Source: Streptococcus pacificus (GTDB lineage: Bacteria > Bacillota > Bacilli > Lactobacillales > Streptococcaceae). From it: a DNA stretch of 64,000 bases. Below the pieces are notes generated by a model that had not been told where the DNA came from, made no database searches, and saw only the letters and a program-made list of their open reading frames with translations. Below, in pieces: positions 43,889 to 51,522 of this stretch. The position numbers and the translations under genes are program-made. Within the stretch, counting starts at the first letter, position 1, and each line of letters begins with the position of its first letter. The DNA is taken from NCBI RefSeq assembly GCF_016481305.1, contig NZ_JAENBO010000004.1, forward strand, positions 62,001 through 126,000, given 5' to 3'.

Positions 43889-45559
43889 ATGATGTTGTTG
43901 GATAAAAAAAGCTATGACCTACTTTCTTATTTGATAAAATTAGATGAGGCGGAGACGGTGATGACCATTTCTCGTGCTTTGGGACAATCTAGACGCAAGA
44001 TTTATTATCATTTAGAAAAGATAAATGATGCACTTCCTCAACATGTTGAACGAATAGAGTCTTATCCACGAGTAGGTATCTTACTAACTACCGAGCAAAA
44101 AGAAGCTTGTCGTAAACTCTTAGGTGAAGTGAGCGATTATCATTATGTCATGAAAAGTGATGAGCGCATCAAGCTATCTGCAGTTTATATTGCAATCTCT
44201 CCTGAACGTGTGATTATCGATAAATTGATGCAGATTAATGATGTCTCTCGTAATACTGTTTTGAATGATTTAAATGAGTTAAGAGAAAGATTAGCCCAAA
44301 AAGAATACAGTATCAAATTGCATGCTAGTAAGTCACGAGGCTATTATTTTGAATGCCACCCACTATCTTTGATTCAATTTCTGTACAAAGTTTTAGATGG
44401 TATTTATCATGGTGAGAATACTAGCTTTATCGATTATTTTGATCACAGATTAGAAGAAACGTTAGGCTTAACCACATACTTTTCAAAAGAAGTGCATGAT
44501 TATATTGAACAATTTCTTATCTCCTCTCAAACTAGTCTGGGGAAGACCATTAATGGTCAAGATAGTCAGTTTATGGTTAAGATTTTACCCTTTATTCTAC
44601 TAAGTTATCGCAATATGCAGTTTAGCAAACAAATTAAAAATGGTTTAGACCAAGATTTTGATTTAATTTGGGAGCGAAAAGAATACGTCATTGCAAAAGA
44701 GTTTGCACAACAATTGCGAGAGCAATTTGATATTCATCTAGATCATATTGAAACAGGTCTTGTGGCCATGCTGATGCTTTCATTTCGCAAGGACAAAGAT
44801 AGTCACGTTGAAAGTCGTGACTATGAGGAAATGCGTGAGACACTAAAAACCTTCATCGAAGAGATTGAAGACTGTTGTCAAATCGAGTTTCTTCATAAAG
44901 ATGATCTGCTTAAACAGTTGATTATTCATTGTAAGGCACTCATTTATCGAAAAACCTATGGTATTTTTGCAGCAAACTCTTTGACCACTCATATCAAGGA
45001 AAAATACCATGACTTATTTACGATAACTAAAGCCCATATTCATATCTTAGAAGACAAGTGGCGTCTCACCTTTAATGATGATGAGATTGCCTATATTACC
45101 ATTCATTTGGGTGGCGCTTTTCAAAATAGTAAGCAAGAAATTCCTAAAACAGAAGTCATTCTGGTTTCTGATGATGGTATTGGTTTACAAAAATTACTCC
45201 TTAGCCAGTTTCAACGTTACCTACCAAATTGTAACGTCCAAGCCATTTTTACAACGGAGCAGTTTCAAAGTGTCAGCGATTTAATTCCCAAGGATACGCT
45301 TGTTGTGTCAACAAGTAGCTGTCTAGAAATTGTTTTACCCTTCTTAGTTGTTAATCCTATCTTAAGTGATGACGATATTATTCGTTTGATTCATTTCACA
45401 AAACAAGGTGATTTGTCCGATCAATTTTACCTTTCAGAAGAATTAAATAAGTCGATTTCACAATTTGTCAAAGAAGATATTGATCGTCAGGCACTAAAAC
45501 ATCAAATTGAAAAATTAATTCGTCAAGAATTAATGAAGGATATTTCTCCTAGAACCTAG
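43889..45559 (+). CDS. ulaR: BglG-family PRD regulator (probable UlaR)
   Basis: I prefer ATG 43889, because GTGAGG at 43875-43880 lies 8 bases before it; ATG 43862 is possible but would sit almost on the likely transcription start. The protein is about 556 residues: an N-terminal HTH pair (TISRALGQSRRKIYYHLEKI and NDVSRNTVLNDLNELRERL), two PRD domains with conserved His (one in AYITIHLGGAF), and a C-terminal IIB-like part. PTS-dependent phosphorylation of the PRDs normally controls such activators. It lies between ulaF and ulaG and is the natural candidate activator of both ula promoters. Confidence 0.82.
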   Translation: MMLLDKKSYDLLSYLIKLDEAETVMTISRALGQSRRKIYYHLEKINDALPQHVERIESYPRVGILLTTEQKEACRKLLGEVSDYHYVMKSDERIKLSAVYIAISPERVIIDKLMQINDVSRNTVLNDLNELRERLAQKEYSIKLHASKSRGYYFECHPLSLIQFLYKVLDGIYHGENTSFIDYFDHRLEETLGLTTYFSKEVHDYIEQFLISSQTSLGKTINGQDSQFMVKILPFILLSYRNMQFSKQIKNGLDQDFDLIWERKEYVIAKEFAQQLREQFDIHLDHIETGLVAMLMLSFRKDKDSHVESRDYEEMRETLKTFIEEIEDCCQIEFLHKDDLLKQLIIHCKALIYRKTYGIFAANSLTTHIKEKYHDLFTITKAHIHILEDKWRLTFNDDEIAYITIHLGGAFQNSKQEIPKTEVILVSDDGIGLQKLLLSQFQRYLPNCNVQAIFTTEQFQSVSDLIPKDTLVVSTSSCLEIVLPFLVVNPILSDDDIIRLIHFTKQGDLSDQFYLSEELNKSISQFVKEDIDRQALKHQIEKLIRQELMKDISPRT

Positions 45560-45569
45560 TTTAGATTGT

Positions 45570-45615
45570 CACCTCAGCTACTTAAACAGTGAAAAGATGA
45601 GCTGAGGTATTTTTG
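45570..45615 (+). terminator. Terminator after ulaR
   Basis: ACCTCAGCT and AGCTGAGGT form a perfect 9-bp stem with a 20-base loop and a T-rich end. Confidence 0.7.
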
Positions 45616-45632
45616 TGTCTAAAACTGCCCAT

Positions 45633-45666
45633 TTTTGAACACTCTAATGTGTGAGACTTGGTCTTT
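45633..45666 (+). promoter_or_regulatory. Candidate ula activator element, copy 2 (ulaG)
   Basis: Same bipartite motif as 38838-38871: TTTTGAACA, 4 bases, AATGT, 5 bases, ACTTGGTCTTT. The distance from its end to the -10 is 21 bases in both copies. Confidence 0.78.
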
Positions 45667-45692
45667 TTTTTAGTGATTATAAGGATTATACT
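45664..45692 (+). promoter_or_regulatory. Promoter of ulaG
   Basis: A poor -35 (TTTTTT at 45664-45669), 17 bases, TATACT at 45687-45692. As at ulaA, the -35 is weak and overlaps the shared element by 3 bases. No cre was found here. Confidence 0.7.
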
Positions 45693-45728
45693 AAGAGTGT
45701 AGAAAAAATAAACTGGAGGAAAAAATCA

Positions 45729-46820
45729 ATGCCTAAAGTACAAGATATAACACGTGAATCATGGATTTTAAATACCTTTCCTGAATGGGGCTCATGGCTA
45801 AATGAAGAAATTGAGGAAGAAGTTGTGCCTGAAGGCAATTTCTCCATGTGGTGGCTAGGAAACTGTGGTGTCTGGATTAAAACACCGGGTGGGGCCAATG
45901 TTGTCATGGACCTTTACTCTAGTCGTGGGAAATCAACCAAAAAAGTAAAAGATATGGTTCCAGGACATCAAATGGCCAACATGGCTGGTGTTCGTAAATT
46001 ACAACCAAACTTGAGAGCACAACCAGTTGTTCTTGACCCATTTTTAATTAATGAGTTGGATTATTACTTAGTATCTCACTTCCATAGTGATCATATCTGT
46101 ATCAATACTGCGGCAGCTATTTTAAATAATCCAAAACTTGATCATGTTAAATTTATTGGACCATACGAAGTCGGTGAAACATGGAAGAGATGGGGTGTTC
46201 CAGAAGAACGCATGATTATTGTCAAACCTGGTGATTCATTAGAATTTAAAGACATGAAAATCACTGCTTTGGAATCGTTTGACCGGACTTGTATCGTAAC
46301 ATTACCTGTAAAAGGGGCAGACGCTCAAAATGGTAGTTTAAAAGGTTTGCCAGTAACTGATGAAGAAATGAATAGTAAGGCAGTTAATTATGTCTTTGAA
46401 ATGCCTGGTGGTACTGTTTACCATGGCTTTGACTCACATTTTTCAAACTATACTGCTAAACACGGTAGAGATTTCAATATCGATGTGACGATCAATAACT
46501 ATGGTGAAAATCCAATTGGTATTCAAGATAAAATGACTTCTATTGACTTACTTCGCATGGCAGAAAACCTTCGTTGTAAAGTCGTTATTCCTGTCCACCA
46601 TGATATTTGGACCAATTTCCAAGCCTCAACGGATGAAATCCTCGCTCTTTGGAACATGCGTAAAGAACGTCTTCAATATGGTTTCCATCCATTTATCTGG
46701 CAGGTTGGTGGTAAATACACTTACCCTCAAGACAAAGACCGTTTGGAATATCATCACCCACGTGGTTTTGATGATTGCTTCTTAGAAGATTCTAATATTC
46801 AATTTAAGGCACTCCTATAA
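45729..46820 (+). CDS. ulaG: L-ascorbate-6-phosphate lactonase
   Basis: The start is ATG 45729 with CTGGAGGA upstream; the longer frame from 45651 covers the promoter and is rejected. The 363-residue protein is a metallo-beta-lactamase-fold lactonase with the HxHxDH motif at His117-Phe-His119-Ser-Asp121-His122 and a second metal His set near HGFDSHFS and VIPVHHD. It opens the lactone ring of L-ascorbate 6-phosphate, the first intracellular step of the pathway. It has its own promoter and terminator. Confidence 0.95.
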   Translation: MPKVQDITRESWILNTFPEWGSWLNEEIEEEVVPEGNFSMWWLGNCGVWIKTPGGANVVMDLYSSRGKSTKKVKDMVPGHQMANMAGVRKLQPNLRAQPVVLDPFLINELDYYLVSHFHSDHICINTAAAILNNPKLDHVKFIGPYEVGETWKRWGVPEERMIIVKPGDSLEFKDMKITALESFDRTCIVTLPVKGADAQNGSLKGLPVTDEEMNSKAVNYVFEMPGGTVYHGFDSHFSNYTAKHGRDFNIDVTINNYGENPIGIQDKMTSIDLLRMAENLRCKVVIPVHHDIWTNFQASTDEILALWNMRKERLQYGFHPFIWQVGGKYTYPQDKDRLEYHHPRGFDDCFLEDSNIQFKALL

Positions 46821-46884
46821 TAACTTAAAAATTTGCCAACAGTTTAATCATACTCCTAAAATCTCCTTAAATTGGAAAAATTAT

Positions 46885-46920
46885 AAAAATGCCCATCCTT
46901 TGAAAAGGATGGGCATTTTT
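46885..46920 (+). terminator. Terminator of ulaG
   Basis: AAAAATGCCCATCCTT pairs with AAGGATGGGCATTTTT around a 4-base loop. Confidence 0.93.
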
Positions 46921-47040
46921 ATTAAACCTTTTTTTGATGACAAGGGAGTCATCAGGTAAACATCATGAGACAAAACGTTAGTTTCTCATTGCTTGTTATT
47001 AAAATATGTTATAATAATAGAAAAGTTTTGAAGGTGTTTC

Positions 47041-47173
47041 ATGGATGACTTGTTATTAATAAAACCTAGCCTTGCCTACGAAGAACTAATGACTTATCGT
47101 AAGGACTTTGGTGAGAAACATATATGATGAGAATATAAAACACTATTGGATTGATTTAGAGAAATTAGCCTAG
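47041..47173 (+). pseudogene. Broken GNAT acetyltransferase gene, N-terminal remnant
   Basis: ATG 47041, with AAGGTG upstream and a TATAAT about 30 bases before, starts a frame reading MDDLLLIKPSLAYEELMTYR, the usual N-terminus of a streptococcal GNAT acetyltransferase. It meets TGA at 47125. A further piece in another frame, ENIKHYWIDLEKLA, ends at TAG 47171. The rest of the gene is missing, so this is a decayed fragment. Confidence 0.6.
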
Positions 47174-47208
47174 TTTAATTGGCAGAAGAGGATAGAAAGC
47201 GAGGTCGA

Positions 47209-47892
47209 ATGAAAAAGAAAAAAGAAATGACCGCAGTTGAAACACAAACTCTTTCAAGTAGAGATCAAAGGAAAAAGAATAAGGAATTAACGCCATTTGA
47301 AACACTGACGTTTTTAAGTATGGGTTCATTTCTTGTTTATGTGTTGCTTGTTCCAATAATTCTCCAACTCTTTATTAGTGTCGATAATTATGTGAAAAAT
47401 TCTGAGTCTGTCACCTTAACATCTTATCATCTCGTCAAATCGGACGATTTTCTTGCTATTGGTTTTTCTAGAGAAAGTGAGCTGATTGTTAGCCAGCAAA
47501 CCTATTATGATGTGCTTTACTATCACAAAAAAAGAAATGACCTTGCTTGGATTGATTTGTCTGGTGATTTGGATGATAAGTCCTTGCTGGTAAAAATTAA
47601 CCCAGAAGAATTTAAAAAGCATCAAGGGACTGAGAGTGACCCGATTCCTGTTTTTAATGTTGCCATAGAAGAAGAACAATTCGAATGGGATGATAAGAGC
47701 TATCGACATAATATCAAAGAGCATATTATTTATGAAGACATTTTGCATGCAGCGTCTTATAATACATTTCTTATTTACTGGATGTGTATCAGCGTGGTTC
47801 TTGGCATAGTAGCATTCTTTCTTCATATGAATAGAGAAAATAAGCGACGTAATGCCGAAAAAGAAACAAAACGAAGTAGGCATTTACTATAA
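47209..47892 (+). CDS. Membrane protein of unknown function
   Basis: The start is ATG 47209 with GCGAGGT at 47199-47205; the frame upstream from TTG 47179 lacks a site. The 227-residue product has a Lys-rich N-terminal tail, a first membrane helix (about 35-57), an extracytoplasmic domain of about 115 residues, a second helix (about 190-210) and a basic cytoplasmic tail. No family or motif is recognised. The gene is alone before a terminator, next to the acetyltransferase relic. Confidence 0.65.
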   Translation: MKKKKEMTAVETQTLSSRDQRKKNKELTPFETLTFLSMGSFLVYVLLVPIILQLFISVDNYVKNSESVTLTSYHLVKSDDFLAIGFSRESELIVSQQTYYDVLYYHKKRNDLAWIDLSGDLDDKSLLVKINPEEFKKHQGTESDPIPVFNVAIEEEQFEWDDKSYRHNIKEHIIYEDILHAASYNTFLIYWMCISVVLGIVAFFLHMNRENKRRNAEKETKRSRHLL

Positions 47893-47906
47893 CAAAATAA
47901 GACTCG

Positions 47907-47936
47907 TATCACTTGATTTTTCAAGTGATATTTTTT
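47907..47936 (+). terminator. Terminator before the Pht-type gene
   Basis: TATCACTTGA and TCAAGTGATA, a perfect 10-bp stem with a 4-base loop, then six T. Confidence 0.9.
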
Positions 47937-47958
47937 GCCCCAAAATGCTTTTAAAGTG

Positions 47959-47987
47959 TTGCCCAAGATAAAAAATCATGATATACT
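47959..47987 (+). promoter_or_regulatory. Promoter of the histidine-triad gene
   Basis: TTGCCC at 47959-47964, 17 bases, TATACT at 47982-47987, immediately followed by the AdcR boxes. Confidence 0.75.
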
Positions 47988-48013
47988 TAACCGGTGAAAT
48001 ATTTACTGGTTAA
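47987..48013. promoter_or_regulatory. Two tandem AdcR (zinc repressor) boxes
   Basis: TTAACCGGTGAA at 47987-47998 and TTTACTGGTTAA at 48002-48013 each match 11 of 12 positions of the AdcR palindrome TTAACYRGTTAA. They are 15 bp centre to centre and cover the end of the -10 and the start site, the expected position for repression when zinc is ample. Confidence 0.85.
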
Positions 48014-48026
48014 GAAAGGAACTAAG

Positions 48027-50744
48027 ATGAAACGTCGTAACTATATTTTTGGTATGATGGGGATTTTATTATCTTGTCAACTGATTTTATCTGCTTGTCA
48101 GAGCCAAGAGGCTAAAAAAGAAACGACAGCTAAAACACATCAAGAGACAAAAAAAGGTAAGAAAACGAAAAAATCAACTAAGAGTAGTGCTACTAAGAAA
48201 AAAGATGCCGCAAAAGAGAAAGGTGTCTCAGGGGTTGACTATCCAACAGACGATGGCTTTTTATTTTCAAGTGAATCACAAATTCAAAGTAAAACAGCAG
48301 ATGGTCTTATTTTAAAACATGGTGATCACAGTCACTTTATCTTCTATTCAGAATTAAAAGGAACCAAGTGGGCTTACTTGATTCCAGGAGAATATGTTGA
48401 CACAGCTAAAACTAACGGTGCTGTTTCTTCAACTAATCAAGTGACAGGTCATTACCAACTTGATGATGGTTATGTATTTAACCCAAGAGATATTGTTGCA
48501 GAAGATGCTAATGGTTATACTGTTCGACATGGTGATCACTATCATTATATCTATAAGTCACAACTCTCTAGCAATGAGCAAGCAAAAACAAGTCAACTAA
48601 TCAGAACGCAGCCATTACCGATAGCTCCGCCAACCATTCAAACACAAAACGGTATTCCTGGAATTGATTACCCAACTAGTGATGGTTTCTTGTTTACTGG
48701 TCAAAACATTACTAGTAGTACAGCTACAGGTATTTTAGTGGGGCATAATGGTCATTTACATTCGATTAGTTTTAATGATTTGAAAAACAGTCGTTGGGCT
48801 TATCTTGTTGAACAGTATCAAAAACCTCAAGTAAAACAACCAGCCCCTTCTAAAGAAAAGCAAGCACAAACACCAAAAGTGCCAGCACCTTCTAAAGAAG
48901 AACAAACACCAAAACAACCAGTACCTTCTAATGAAGATCAAACGCCAGAACAATCAGCGCCTTCTAAAGAAGACCAAACATCAAAACAAGAGGAAAAACC
49001 CACCTACCAAAAGGAAATTAGCTATTTAGCAGCTGGTTTGGGAATTGATCCTTCCTTGATTAAAATGATTGAAACAAATGAAGGGGAGATTGGTTTTGAG
49101 TACCCACACGAAGATCATAGTCATGTGATTATGTTAAAAGACATAGACACAACTAAACCTTTTAAAACACCTGAGGAAGCCATTGAGGAGACAATTGAGC
49201 AGACGATTGATGGTGAGACACTTGAGGAACGAAAAGAAAGACTCATTAAAGAGTTTATGGAGCACTATCAAGTTAAGCGTGAAGATATCACAATCAATGG
49301 TAATTACATGTCTATCAGACATGGTGATCACGCACACATCTATAAAATTGATCCTAGCCTTCCAGATGATCCTGAACGTGATGAGAAAACAGAAAGCACC
49401 AATCTAGACATTGAAACAAATAATGTTTACGGTCCATTTTATCCTGGAGCAAAACAAGGTAGAATGACAAAAAGAGGTGTCAAAGATTACTTTAAAGTAG
49501 ATGGCATCAAAGACATTAAGAATTTCATTTTAGTTGAATTTAGTAGTGAAAATGAATTTGGTGATTTAAAAGGCAATGATGGTCTTGTTCATCGTATCTA
49601 CTACCTTGTTCGTAAAGATTTAGATTGGTCAGAATTAGGATTTTCAATGCCAGAAACCTTGGTAAAAGACAATAGTATTTTTAAAGGTTGGCGTGAAGAA
49701 ATGCCTAAATCAGGTAAAATGGATAGAGAAAGTGTTCATTTTATCGCCTCATTTGATAAGATCAGAAAAGCACCGACAAAAGATGTCTACGGACCATTTG
49801 ATGACACAACAGATGTGGATTTATCAGAATTCACAGCCATCAGATACACTACTATCACTAATGGTCAATTAGAACTTGATGGTAAGGTTCAAGGTGGGTT
49901 CATCTATCTGGTCAATCGTAAACTCACTTGGGCTGAGGCTAAAGAACACGGCATGAAAGTGCCAACTCCAGTCCCTAATACTGGTTTTGAATTTATCGAA
50001 TGGCGTAATGTGTCAGTTGAAGAGATAGATGATAATGCACCGGTAAGTGCTGCTATCAACCTTGCTGCTTTTGGAACAACTAGTCTAAAAATTGGGCCTT
50101 ACTTAGCTCAAAATCCTGATAATCCAACTGATAAAAATGATCCACAAAGACACCCTAACTATTACTGGCATGACCCAGAAAAATATGTTGCTGTTGCTTT
50201 CCAAGCCGATGAAAATGGCGAACTAATCAGTCCGGTTGGTCGTGGAAGAGCTGTTGTTTATCTTGTAAGAAAGGGAACATCACTCAGTCAAGCAGGTATT
50301 TTCCCTCCAGCTACTCAAGCTAAAGAAGGTTATGTTGCAGGCGATATGTCGCATATCATTGAACAGTTTAATAAACCTGTTGAAGAGGACACAACATACA
50401 CTATTTCCTTCACCAAACGTGAAGAATTGCCAAAAGATAACGATTTAGCTGATCCATTTGGGCCAGATTATGATCCATTTGCGCCAGGATTTGACGAGAC
50501 AGATGATCCGTTTGGACCAGATTTTGATCCATTCCCACCAGGATTTGATGAGGTAGACGATCCATTTGGGCCAGATTTTGATCCATTCCCACCAACAAGT
50601 GAGGAAGAGACAGCTGAGCCATCGTCACCTAAAGAGGAGACAACACCAAATGTTAATGATTTAGATGATTTATTGGCTTCTAATGTTGATGAAACCTCTA
50701 ATCCAACCCCTATTAGTGATGAATTGGCTAACTTTGAGTATTAA
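48027..50744 (+). CDS. Histidine-triad surface lipoprotein (Pht/HtpA type)
   Basis: The start is ATG 48027 with GAAAGGA upstream. The 905-residue protein opens with a lipoprotein signal ending in LSAC, followed by a Lys/Thr-rich stretch. It has five HxxHxH histidine triads near residues 98, 168, 239, 361 and 432 (HGDHSHF, HGDHYHY, HNGHLHS, HEDHSHV, HGDHAHI), zinc sites of the Pht family. A 12-residue P/E/Q-rich repeat lies at about residues 272-321, and a final 18-residue repeat (DPFGPDFDPFPPGFDE) occurs three times near residues 809-862. Members bind zinc at the surface and can bind complement factors. Control by AdcR is supported by two boxes. The adcA-like partner (lmb) often found next to it is absent. 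Confidence 0.9.
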   Translation: MKRRNYIFGMMGILLSCQLILSACQSQEAKKETTAKTHQETKKGKKTKKSTKSSATKKKDAAKEKGVSGVDYPTDDGFLFSSESQIQSKTADGLILKHGDHSHFIFYSELKGTKWAYLIPGEYVDTAKTNGAVSSTNQVTGHYQLDDGYVFNPRDIVAEDANGYTVRHGDHYHYIYKSQLSSNEQAKTSQLIRTQPLPIAPPTIQTQNGIPGIDYPTSDGFLFTGQNITSSTATGILVGHNGHLHSISFNDLKNSRWAYLVEQYQKPQVKQPAPSKEKQAQTPKVPAPSKEEQTPKQPVPSNEDQTPEQSAPSKEDQTSKQEEKPTYQKEISYLAAGLGIDPSLIKMIETNEGEIGFEYPHEDHSHVIMLKDIDTTKPFKTPEEAIEETIEQTIDGETLEERKERLIKEFMEHYQVKREDITINGNYMSIRHGDHAHIYKIDPSLPDDPERDEKTESTNLDIETNNVYGPFYPGAKQGRMTKRGVKDYFKVDGIKDIKNFILVEFSSENEFGDLKGNDGLVHRIYYLVRKDLDWSELGFSMPETLVKDNSIFKGWREEMPKSGKMDRESVHFIASFDKIRKAPTKDVYGPFDDTTDVDLSEFTAIRYTTITNGQLELDGKVQGGFIYLVNRKLTWAEAKEHGMKVPTPVPNTGFEFIEWRNVSVEEIDDNAPVSAAINLAAFGTTSLKIGPYLAQNPDNPTDKNDPQRHPNYYWHDPEKYVAVAFQADENGELISPVGRGRAVVYLVRKGTSLSQAGIFPPATQAKEGYVAGDMSHIIEQFNKPVEEDTTYTISFTKREELPKDNDLADPFGPDYDPFAPGFDETDDPFGPDFDPFPPGFDEVDDPFGPDFDPFPPTSEEETAEPSSPKEETTPNVNDLDDLLASNVDETSNPTPISDELANFEY
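48840..48989 (+). repeat. 36-bp tandem repeat in the Pht-type gene
   Basis: Three 36-base units (48882-48917, 48918-48953, 48954-48989) plus a preceding 42-base variant encode a 12-residue motif of the form PAPSKEEQTPKQ. Confidence 0.85.
50451..50612 (+). repeat. 54-bp tandem repeat in the Pht-type gene
   Basis: Three in-frame units of 54 bases (starting 50451, 50505, 50559) encode an 18-residue Asp/Pro/Phe-rich motif of the form DPFGPDFDPFPPGFDEVD; the third is diverged at its end. Confidence 0.85.
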
Positions 50745-50763
50745 TCGTTATTCTAAGACGACT

Positions 50764-50795
50764 AAAAAGCTTCTATCTTTTGATAGAAGCTTTTT
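50764..50795 (+). terminator. Terminator of the histidine-triad gene
   Basis: AAAAAGCTTCTATC pairs with GATAGAAGCTTTTT around TTTT. Confidence 0.92.
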
Positions 50796-50918
50796 GTGAT
50801 GGTTTGTACAGTCTTTTAATTCCCCATTCCCACCCTCGCAACGGATATAAATTAGTATAGTGGTTGTAACAATTAGTTGTGATTTGTTCAGTGGTAACAG
50901 TTCTGGGCATGATTTGTA

Positions 50919-50942
50919 AGGAGTGGATTCGAACCACGGACC
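50919..50942 (-). other. tRNA T-arm-like relic
   Basis: On the minus strand GGTCCGTGGTTCGAATCC is followed by ACTCC. This is a T-arm of a tRNA (GTGG stem, TTCGAAT loop, CCAC stem), but the rest of a tRNA cannot be folded around it, so it is a fragment and not a working gene. Partial tRNA ends are typical marks left where mobile elements integrated. Confidence 0.55.
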
Positions 50943-51005
50943 TTGCCCCAAAGTCTGCCTAAACAAAGTTATACTCACCTTTATATCAGAAGCTACCAAC
51001 TCGTA

Positions 51006-51461
51006 TTAGAGAAGATCAATCTGCCAATTCATTGCCTGAATAGCAGTGTCTAATTCTCGATAGGCTTTAGAGAGCTTGTCAATTTCTTTTTGTATTTTTT
51101 TGACATCAACAGTGCTAATGTATTTGATTTCACTTCTTGAATACCTAGCTTGTTTTTGACTGGCGGCCTCAGCAATGTCACTAAGCATATTTCTCTTAGC
51201 TAAGAGAGCATCTCTTTCAACGAGAGCATCAGCCAAGTGTTTTTTTTCATCTAACATGGTTTGGCTATTTGTTTTATTAATTGCCTTAATAATCTTGGTC
51301 AAGTCGTTTTGTAGGGTAGAAAACTCTTTGAGTAAGGTATTTGGGTCCTCGCTAGGGGTGTCTCCTTCTTGTATCAAAACATTTTGTTGCAATCTACTTT
51401 TAATCTGTTCTATTCTTTTTTGTAAATCTGATCTAAGAATCAATGCTTCAGCCAATTTCAT
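51006..51461 (-). CDS. DIP1984 family protein
   Basis: A 151-residue, mostly helical protein beginning MKLAEALILRSDLQKRIEQI, the signature of the DIP1984 (septicolysin-like) family, and containing LADALVERDALLAKRNMLSDIAE. It is highly charged and coiled-coil prone, with no signal peptide. Family function is unknown. It is preceded by an AGGAGGAT ribosome site on the minus strand. Confidence 0.85.
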   Translation of the reverse strand: MKLAEALILRSDLQKRIEQIKSRLQQNVLIQEGDTPSEDPNTLLKEFSTLQNDLTKIIKAINKTNSQTMLDEKKHLADALVERDALLAKRNMLSDIAEAASQKQARYSRSEIKYISTVDVKKIQKEIDKLSKAYRELDTAIQAMNWQIDLL

Positions 51462-51522
51462 TCTTTGATTATCCTCCTAATAAGTCAACTTATTAGTGAC
51501 ATTATAACATATTCCTAAAAGA

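Noticed and set aside
48840..50612. A CRISPR array, suggested by regular 36-bp and 54-bp repeats.
   Set aside because: The repeats are in frame in a coding sequence, without spacers, and encode regular amino-acid motifs.
50748..50999. An 83-codon open frame on the minus strand over the tRNA-like relic.
   Set aside because: No ribosome site, odd composition, and it runs through a terminator hairpin and the tRNA-like piece.
50960..51005. A full tRNA gene around the T-arm at 50919-50942.
   Set aside because: I could not fold an acceptor stem, D-arm or anticodon arm from the sequence on either side.
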